A DNA stretch of 10,942 bases from positions 1-10,942 of the forward strand of contig JAFRZC010000088.1 in NCBI GenBank assembly GCA_017442765.1, in the 5' to 3' direction. The notes under the pieces are model-generated. The model saw only the letters and a list, made by a program, of their open reading frames with translations. It searched no databases and was not told where the DNA came from. This document shows, piece by piece, positions 6,180 through 10,942 of this stretch (position 1 is the stretch's first letter; each line of letters opens with the position of its first letter). Source of the DNA: Prevotella sp. (lineage in GTDB: Bacteria > Bacteroidota > Bacteroidia > Bacteroidales > Bacteroidaceae). A program made the translations under genes and the position numbers.

Positions 6180-6247
6180 CGGTGTGTTAAAATGACTTCG
6201 ATTAATTGTTATCTTATATTAATATTCGTGTAAAAAAGAGGATATTC

Positions 6248-9200
6248 TTACTTCACGATCTTGCAAACCACCTGATGACCTTTTGTGTCGGCGACGCGGG
6301 CAAGGTAGAATCCTGTCGGCAGGCGGGTGGTGTCGTAGGTGGCATAACCGTCAACGGGATTAAGTATGGCTGTGGCCACTTGCTGGCCGTCGGCGGTATA
6401 GATGGTCAGTCGAGTTTCGGGCTGGCTCCATCCGCGCAGGATGAGGCGGTCGGCAGCATAGAGGAGAGAACCCACCCCCAACCCCCATCCCGAGCTGAGC
6501 TCGCCCCCCCGTTGCCTTCCCCCAAGGGAGGGGAGCTGGAAGCCAGTGGGTGTGTCGTAGAGCAGCTGGGCATAGCTGCTGAGGCGGTTGGCCTTGTCGA
6601 TGGTGGGGATGGTCATGAGATAGACATCGTTGGAGCCGTCGGGGTAGCGGCCTACGGTCTGCTCGGCGTTGTGCGCAGGGTACTCGAAGTAGTCGGTCCA
6701 GCTGTCGTCGGCAGCAGTGAGGGCGAGCGTTGTGCCCGACGCGGGAATCTTGAACGAAGCATGCAGCTGGCAGATGGGCTCCTCGCCGTCGCACCAGACG
6801 AGGCGGTAGCCGTGGGCAGGAATTATGGATGAGGGATGAGGGATGAGGGATGAAGGGGGCTGGATGCGGTATTTGTGCAGGTCGCCGATGTCGTCGGTGA
6901 GATACATGCCGGTGAGGTCGATGTCCTCGGAGGTGGTGTTGTAGAGCTCTATCCAGTCTTTGCGCTTGTAGTAGTCGTTGACGTAGGTGTCGTTGGCGGC
7001 GCTCACCTCGTTGATTCGCACGGGGCGGATGCGGTCGGCTTTTCGCTGCTCGTCGCTGACGGGCGAGAAGCAGGCCACGAGGTCGGATGCTCCGGCGGGC
7101 AGGTCGATCTCAGGCGTGTCGGCATAGAAGTTGGAATGTCCGTCTCCATCCTCGTAGCCTATCTGCGCGGCAAAATAGATGTCGCTCGACGTGGCGGAGT
7201 AGTTGTGTACCTCGACGCAGACGACGTTGCGCCCTACTTGAAAGAGGTTTGCGGGAAGCTCTATCTGTCCGCTGTCGGGATTGCCCGTGGCATTGCTGGA
7301 GGCGTATGGACTGCTGTCTGTGCGCATGTTGTAGCGCCCGGCCTCGTGTCCGTTGATATAGACGATGAAGCCGTCGTCAACGACATAGTTCATAAGGAAG
7401 CGCGTGTTCTCGGTAATCTCGCCCTGATAGGAGAAGGACTTGCGAAAATAATAGACGGGATATTTGTTGTTGGAATCGGAGCCGTAGGAGAGAGTGGTGG
7501 AGATGCCATCCTTGCCATAGCCGAAGGGCGCACGACCAATCTTCCATGAGGTGCGGCTGACGTTGGGCATGTACCAGTCGTCGCTGGCCGAGAGCGTTCC
7601 CTTGTCGTAGTAGTACCACATGGTGTTCATGGCGACCAGCTCGTTGGTCATGCCCGAGCGCAGCTGCCACCCGTCGAACTGATAGCCTGCGGGCGCGACA
7701 GCCCGTAGGGTGACGGGCGCGAAGAGCTGTCCGTTGAACCGGCCTGTGAGCACCTCGGTGTTGTTGATATAGAGTTTCGCCGCGTCGGTGTTGCTGCTGA
7801 GCCGGACGTTTTGCGCGGGGGTGGTGATGAGCTTCATGGGCGAGTAGCCGCGCAGGGTGGTCATCATGGTGGGCATGCGGTTGGCCAGATTACGCTTCAG
7901 CTCGTTGGCCGAGTTCATGACCGACCTGCCCTCTAACTGCATCATGGGCTCTACACGGGCGGCGAGACTGTCGATGACAGCGCAGCAGCGTGTGGGCTCG
8001 AATACGCTGCCGCCCATCACGCAGTAGCTGTCGATAAACTGCCGCCGGAAGTCGTCGTTCTTGATGAGATTGAGGAAGAGCGTGACGAATTTTATCTCCT
8101 GCCGGCGTGAGATGCCCAGATTGTAGAGTTGCCGGAAGGTGTAGTTCTGCTTCGAGGCAAACTCATTGAAAGTGTTGGTGGTACCGAAGTCGAAGTCGTG
8201 GTCGAAGGACACGATATGATACTTTCCGCCGTCCTTCGCACAGAAGCCCTTGAGATTATTGTGCGGCCAGTCGTTGGTGCCCACGTAGAAATACATGGCC
8301 ATGTAGTCGATATACTCGTCGATGTCGAGACACTGGCGGATTTCTTCATAGACATCGGGCTGGGCGGCATCCTGGCTCAGCTGATAGAGCCGCTCAAACC
8401 GCTCACCCGTGCCGGCGGTGACGATATAGCCGCTGTCGATGTTCACCTCGAAAGCCTCTATGTCATCGGTCGAGAGTCCGTAGTTGCCGTAGGGGTACTG
8501 CTTGTTGTTGGGCTCACGCATGTTGAGCACGCCCTTGTACTCGCCGTTCACGAACTCGTGGGCAGGCTCGTAGCTCTGCAGATCTACGTATGCGCCACCC
8601 GTCTGGGTGAGCGTGGCCATAGCACCGTCCTTTAGGCGGGTATTGTTCTCGTTGCCGCCGTTGCGCATGACGATGGTGCGGTTTCTGAGATAGGGCTTCG
8701 CGCTGAAGAAGGGATGTTTCAGGTTGCGGTCACCGCCATGCTTCTTATTGCCTTTCAGCTTGAACGGTCGCGGCGACAGACTACGGCTATAAGCGCCCGA
8801 CACCTTCATGTCCACATCCTGATTGACTTTCATCTGGCCGTCGGTGTCGATGAACGAGAAATTGGCAGGTCGTTCCCAGTTACGGTTCCAGTTTTTCTTG
8901 TCGGAGAATTGGTTGCCCGGCACACCGTTCTTGCCATCGACAAGGATGCCGAGCGAGTCGCCATAGAGAAATTTCGGGTCGGCAATGACCGACACGATGG
9001 GCAGCCGGTAGTCTTTGTCGCGCTTGATGTAGGAGCGCGAGGTGACACGGCTGGGCAGATAGCCGTCCTGAAAGTATCGCAGGCGGAGCGAGGTGGTCTT
9101 TGAGACGTAGAACCGGCCTCCGTTCGACACCGTGCCATTCTTCTCTGTCGGCACGGTGCCGTCGGTGGTATAGCGTAAGGTGACACCCTTCGGGATGCTG

Positions 9201-9775
9201 ACCTGAGCGATGACTTGCGAGGTGAAGAGCTGCGAGTCCTTGTCCACCTCAGGCATGGGCAGCTGCTCGTTGGCATAGACGGCAGTGTTGTTCGTTGCTC
9301 CGGGTGTTGGCGCGGCCGTCCAGCTCCAGTTGTCGCCCGCGTCCTCGGTGCAGGCGTAGGCGCAGCGCTCTATGGCCTCGGGATAGAAGAAAGTGAGTTG
9401 GTTGGTTCCGTCGGCGGCATTGATGAACAGCTGTCCGCCGTCGCTGTCGAGATTGAAGCAGACGTTAGTGTTGCAGATGTCGGCACTGTCGAACCACACC
9501 ACACGATAACCTCCTGCCGGTACGCTCTTCATCTCTTTTGGTGCCCGCCACTTGCAGGGTTCCTCGGGATCGTCGCTGAAGCAGACTCCCGCCAGGGGGA
9601 TGTCGCGGTCAGTGGGATTATAAAGCTCTATCCATCCGTCGAAATTGAAGGCCGGACTGACGAAGTTGTCAATGTTGCCCACCATGATTTCGTTCACGAC
9701 GAGCCGCTCCACCTGCCCGAAAACACGACAGACGGAGAGCAAGGCCATGAGAAAGAAAATCCTGAATCGCAACAT
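6248..9775 (-). CDS. Secreted CotH-kinase-like protein with lamin-tail domains and type IX sorting tail
   Basis: A 1175-residue protein with a signal peptide (1-20, cleaved before GlnVal). In order: a lamin-tail-like domain (about 22-140; VNEIMVG, GWIELYNPTD, PAGGYRVVW); a chitobiase-C-like segment (about 175-250; LRYTTDGTVPT); a CotH-kinase-like domain (about 255-640); a short GYQFDGW repeat (697-703); a galactose-binding-like beta-sandwich (about 720-875); a second lamin-tail-like domain (about 916-1045; INEVSAAND, DWIELYNTT); and a C-terminal domain (about 1110-1175; LTIYTADGQQV, LPTGFYLARV) like type IX (Por) secretion sorting domains. The CotH part shows VSGAYSRSLSPRPFKLK, NGEYKGVLNMRE, NDWPHNN (501-507) and FDHDFDFG (524-531), the usual metal-binding Asp-x-Asp position. 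It is probably exported through the outer membrane; the substrate is unknown. It is monocistronic, with its own terminator. Two repeat-derived insertions (974-983 and 1081-1103) are translated in frame. Confidence 0.88.
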   Translation of the reverse strand: MLRFRIFFLMALLSVCRVFGQVERLVVNEIMVGNIDNFVSPAFNFDGWIELYNPTDRDIPLAGVCFSDDPEEPCKWRAPKEMKSVPAGGYRVVWFDSADICNTNVCFNLDSDGGQLFINAADGTNQLTFFYPEAIERCAYACTEDAGDNWSWTAAPTPGATNNTAVYANEQLPMPEVDKDSQLFTSQVIAQVSIPKGVTLRYTTDGTVPTEKNGTVSNGGRFYVSKTTSLRLRYFQDGYLPSRVTSRSYIKRDKDYRLPIVSVIADPKFLYGDSLGILVDGKNGVPGNQFSDKKNWNRNWERPANFSFIDTDGQMKVNQDVDMKVSGAYSRSLSPRPFKLKGNKKHGGDRNLKHPFFSAKPYLRNRTIVMRNGGNENNTRLKDGAMATLTQTGGAYVDLQSYEPAHEFVNGEYKGVLNMREPNNKQYPYGNYGLSTDDIEAFEVNIDSGYIVTAGTGERFERLYQLSQDAAQPDVYEEIRQCLDIDEYIDYMAMYFYVGTNDWPHNNLKGFCAKDGGKYHIVSFDHDFDFGTTNTFNEFASKQNYTFRQLYNLGISRRQEIKFVTLFLNLIKNDDFRRQFIDSYCVMGGSVFEPTRCCAVIDSLAARVEPMMQLEGRSVMNSANELKRNLANRMPTMMTTLRGYSPMKLITTPAQNVRLSSNTDAAKLYINNTEVLTGRFNGQLFAPVTLRAVAPAGYQFDGWQLRSGMTNELVAMNTMWYYYDKGTLSASDDWYMPNVSRTSWKIGRAPFGYGKDGISTTLSYGSDSNNKYPVYYFRKSFSYQGEITENTRFLMNYVVDDGFIVYINGHEAGRYNMRTDSSPYASSNATGNPDSGQIELPANLFQVGRNVVCVEVHNYSATSSDIYFAAQIGYEDGDGHSNFYADTPEIDLPAGASDLVACFSPVSDEQRKADRIRPVRINEVSAANDTYVNDYYKRKDWIELYNTTSEDIDLTGMYLTDDIGDLHKYRIQPPSSLIPHPSSIIPAHGYRLVWCDGEEPICQLHASFKIPASGTTLALTAADDSWTDYFEYPAHNAEQTVGRYPDGSNDVYLMTIPTIDKANRLSSYAQLLYDTPTGFQLPSLGGRQRGGELSSGWGLGVGSLLYAADRLILRGWSQPETRLTIYTADGQQVATAILNPVDGYATYDTTRLPTGFYLARVADTKGHQVVCKIVK
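6467..6540. repeat. GC-rich palindromic element translated inside the CotH-like gene
   Basis: A C-rich tract containing the dyad CGAGCT-G-AGCTCG (6491-6503) and a CTTCCCCCAAGGGAGGGG run. It encodes the Gly-rich low-complexity stretch LPSLGGRQRGGELSSGWGLG (1081-1100), between the second lamin-tail domain and the sorting tail. Composition and position, unlike the flanking domains, suggest an inserted interspersed repeat of the same general type as the element in miaB. Confidence 0.6.
6827..6854. repeat. Heptamer tandem repeat inside the CotH-like gene
   Basis: Three exact GGATGAG units and one GGATGAA. On the minus strand it encodes the Pro/Ser-rich residues 974-983 in a loop of the second lamin-tail-like domain. 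Confidence 0.8.
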
Positions 9776-9780
9776 TTAAA

Positions 9781-9810
9781 GATGGCTGATAGTCTATGGT
9801 TGATGGTTGA
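9781..9810. repeat. Heptamer tandem repeat in the leader of the CotH-like gene
   Basis: Read on the minus strand: TCAACCA, TCAACCA, TAGACTA, TCAGCCA. It sits between the likely promoter and the start codon, so it would lie in the 5' untranslated RNA. The unit resembles the one at 1553. Confidence 0.7.
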
Positions 9811-9818
9811 CGACCGTA

Positions 9819-9826
9819 CAAAATTA
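9819..9826 (-). promoter_or_regulatory. Possible -7 box of the CotH-like gene
   Basis: The minus strand reads TAATTTTG, matching TAnnTTTG, 43 nt before the start codon. No clear TTTG lies at the expected -33 distance. Confidence 0.4.
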
Positions 9827-9998
9827 CAAAATTTCAAAAAACATCCCACTCTAAAACTTGCTTTTTCTTAAAAAATGGTTGTATTCTGATATAAATTTGT
9901 CATTTTTTAGTAATTTTGACTATCGTCGAAAGTACTCAGCTTGGAAAATTGCAAAGACTCCGAGCTTGCTCGCCTGAGCACCAATAGAAAATAAAAAA

Positions 9999-10026
9999 TG
10001 AGCGAAGAAATTTGCATTTTCGCTCA
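9999..10026. promoter_or_regulatory. Inverted repeat around the miaB -33 box
   Basis: TGAGCGAA (9999-10006) and TTCGCTCA (10019-10026) are exact reverse complements with 12 nt between them. The -33 TTTG (10011-10014) lies inside the loop. The placement suits an operator that would block RNA polymerase; the binding protein is unknown. A stem-loop from a transcript entering from upstream is the alternative. Confidence 0.45.
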
Positions 10027-10042
10027 CTTAATCGTACTTTTG
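10011..10042 (+). promoter_or_regulatory. Promoter of miaB (-33/-7 type)
   Basis: TTTG (10011-10014), a 20-nt spacer, then TACTTTTG (10035-10042). This is a full match to the Bacteroidetes vegetative promoter in sequence and spacing. Transcription should start near 10049, leaving a leader of about 17 nt. Confidence 0.8.
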
Positions 10043-10065
10043 CATCTCAGAAAATTTAACGAGAA

Positions 10066-10942
10066 ATGAAAAAACTATACATTGAGACCTACGGTTGCCA
10101 GATGAACGTGGCCGACTCGGAGGTGGTGGCCAGCGTGATGCAGATGTCGGGCTATGAGCTGTGCGAGACGCTCGGCGAGGCCGATGCGGTGTTTCTGAAT
10201 ACCTGCTCGGTGCGCGACAATGCCGAGCAGAAAATCTATCACCGCCTTGAGGAGCTGAACGCCTTGAAAAAGGCCCCAAAAAAGGGGAACCGAGGGGGGC
10301 TCATCATCGGTGTGCTGGGCTGCATGGCCGAGCGTGTGAAGGAAGACCTCATCGAGAACCATCATGCCGACCTTGTGGCCGGTCCCGACAGCTACCTCGC
10401 ACTGCCCAATCTCATCGCCCAGTGCGAGCTGGGACATAAAGCCATTGACGTGGAGCTCTCCACCACCGAGACCTATCGCGACATTGTTCCACAGCGCATC
10501 AGCGTGGGAAAGAGAATTGGCGGGTATGTGAGTATCATGCGCGGCTGCAACAACTTCTGCCACTACTGTATCGTGCCTTATACGCGGGGCCGTGAGCGCA
10601 GCCGCGACGTGGAGAGCATCCTGCGCGAAGTGTGCGACCTGCGCGACCGAGGCTTCAAGGAGGTCACCCTGCTCGGACAGAATGTGAACTCTTATAAAAG
10701 CCTCGCCCCCGACCCCTCTCCGAAGGGAGAGGGGAGTATGATGTTCTCTAATAGAAAAGTAACCTCTCCCCTCTCCCTTCGGAGAGGGGTCGGGGGTGAG
10801 GCTTCTTTCCCCTCCCTCCTCCGACTCGTGGCGCGTGCCGTGCCTGAGATGCGGGTGCGCTTTACCACCAGCCACCCGAAAGATATGAGCGACGAGACGT
10901 TGCGCGTGATAGCCGACGAGCCGAACGTCTGCCGACAGATTC
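10066..10942 (+). CDS. miaB: tRNA-2-methylthio-N6-dimethylallyladenosine synthase, 3' truncated
   Basis: The first 292 codons of a protein normally about 440-460 residues long. MiaB adds a methylthio group to i6A37 of tRNAs reading UNN codons, using two [4Fe-4S] clusters and S-adenosylmethionine. The N-terminal UPF0004 domain has ETYGCQMN (Cys11), NTCSVRDNAE (Cys47) and GVLGCMAER (Cys86), which bind the auxiliary cluster. The radical-SAM motif is Cys161-x3-Cys165-x2-Cys168 in MRGCNNFCHYCIVPYTRGRE. FTTSHPKDMSDE (266-277) follows. The start is fixed by an in-frame TAA at 10057 and lies 23 nt after a strong promoter. Two stretches do not fit the family: AlaProLysLysGlyAsnArgGly at about 70-77, and residues 211-247 (KSLAPDPSPKGEG ... 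SPLSLRRGVGGEAS), which replace a short variable loop after GQNVNSY. The second is an inserted palindromic repeat, yet the frame is kept. Confidence 0.95.
   Translation, partial: MKKLYIETYGCQMNVADSEVVASVMQMSGYELCETLGEADAVFLNTCSVRDNAEQKIYHRLEELNALKKAPKKGNRGGLIIGVLGCMAERVKEDLIENHHADLVAGPDSYLALPNLIAQCELGHKAIDVELSTTETYRDIVPQRISVGKRIGGYVSIMRGCNNFCHYCIVPYTRGRERSRDVESILREVCDLRDRGFKEVTLLGQNVNSYKSLAPDPSPKGEGSMMFSNRKVTSPLSLRRGVGGEASFPSLLRLVARAVPEMRVRFTTSHPKDMSDETLRVIADEPNVCRQI
10261..10300. repeat. Small palindromic GC-rich tract in miaB
   Basis: Two adjoining mini-hairpins (GCCTT-GAAA-AAGGC and CCCC-AAAAAA-GGGG) and a six-G run. The tract encodes the linker before GVLGC, which appears a few residues longer than in Bacteroides MiaB as I recall it. 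It may be a repeat remnant. Confidence 0.35.
10698..10804. repeat. REP/BIME-like inverted-repeat element inserted in miaB
   Basis: Two 39-nt arms (10698-10736 and 10766-10804) are reverse complements with one mismatch, around a 29-nt spacer. Each arm also folds on itself: CCCCTCTCC-GAAG-GGAGAGGGG. The element is open on both strands and encodes nearly the same peptides either way: LAPDPSPKGEG...PLSLRRGVGGEA forward, LTPDPSPKGEG...PLSLRRGVGGEA reverse. No transposase is present, so it resembles a non-autonomous interspersed palindrome. Confidence 0.85.

Noticed and set aside
9896..9918. Alternative promoter TTTG ... TAATTTTG upstream of miaB
   Set aside because: The spacer is only 11 nt instead of about 20, and a correctly spaced promoter lies closer to the gene.
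10698..10804. Insertion sequence or transposon
   Set aside because: Only about 107 nt, no transposase, no visible target duplication. A REP/BIME-like palindrome fits better.
10075..10875. Long minus-strand open frame opposite miaB (about 266 codons)
   Set aside because: It lies fully antisense to the clear miaB frame and has no family likeness. Its only recognisable peptides are the reverse reading of the palindromic element.

Overview
The window looks like chromosome of a Bacteroidetes bacterium, most likely Prevotellaceae. Three things point there: MiaB closely resembles Bacteroides/Prevotella MiaB as I remember it; promoters match the Bacteroidetes -33 TTTG / -7 TAnnTTTG pattern; and a large secreted protein ends in a type IX secretion (Por) sorting-like domain. 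Gene starts mostly lack Shine-Dalgarno sequences and have A-rich leaders, also typical of the phylum. Genus and species are inference.

Layout. (1) 1-2404, plus strand: the 3' part of a large envelope protein with carboxypeptidase-regulatory/Ig-like repeats, then an exported DUF3108 protein 12 nt downstream. (2) 2408-3112, minus strand: a Sir2-family NAD-dependent deacylase, convergent with DUF3108 and divergent from the next cluster. (3) 3255-5682, plus strand: three consecutive FKBP-type prolyl isomerases, one cytoplasmic with a shortened N-domain, one lipoprotein, and one with a signal peptide. They probably serve folding in different compartments. (4) 5683-6247: a 565-nt convergent intergenic region, gene-free but full of structure: a terminator for each flanking gene, two further hairpins, an 11-nt tandem repeat, five phased dyads and a heptamer repeat. 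(5) 6248-9775, minus strand: a 1175-residue secreted protein with two lamin-tail-like domains around a CotH-kinase-like domain and a type IX sorting tail. (6) 9776-10065: a divergent promoter region. (7) 10066-10942, plus strand: the first 292 codons of miaB, the tRNA ms2i6A methylthiotransferase.

The genes are mostly ordinary housekeeping and envelope genes. The unusual layer is the repeats. At least seven short tandem arrays with a 7-nt period (about 3-4 units each), plus one with a period near 8, sit at gene ends, in leaders, inside a signal peptide and inside a domain loop. Two GC-rich palindromic (REP/BIME-like) elements are translated in frame inside miaB and the CotH gene. The one in miaB is an inverted repeat with 39-nt arms inside the radical-SAM domain. 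An array of five about 17-bp dyads at 22-23 bp spacing lies at 5946-6052. No CRISPR array, transposase, tRNA or rRNA was seen.
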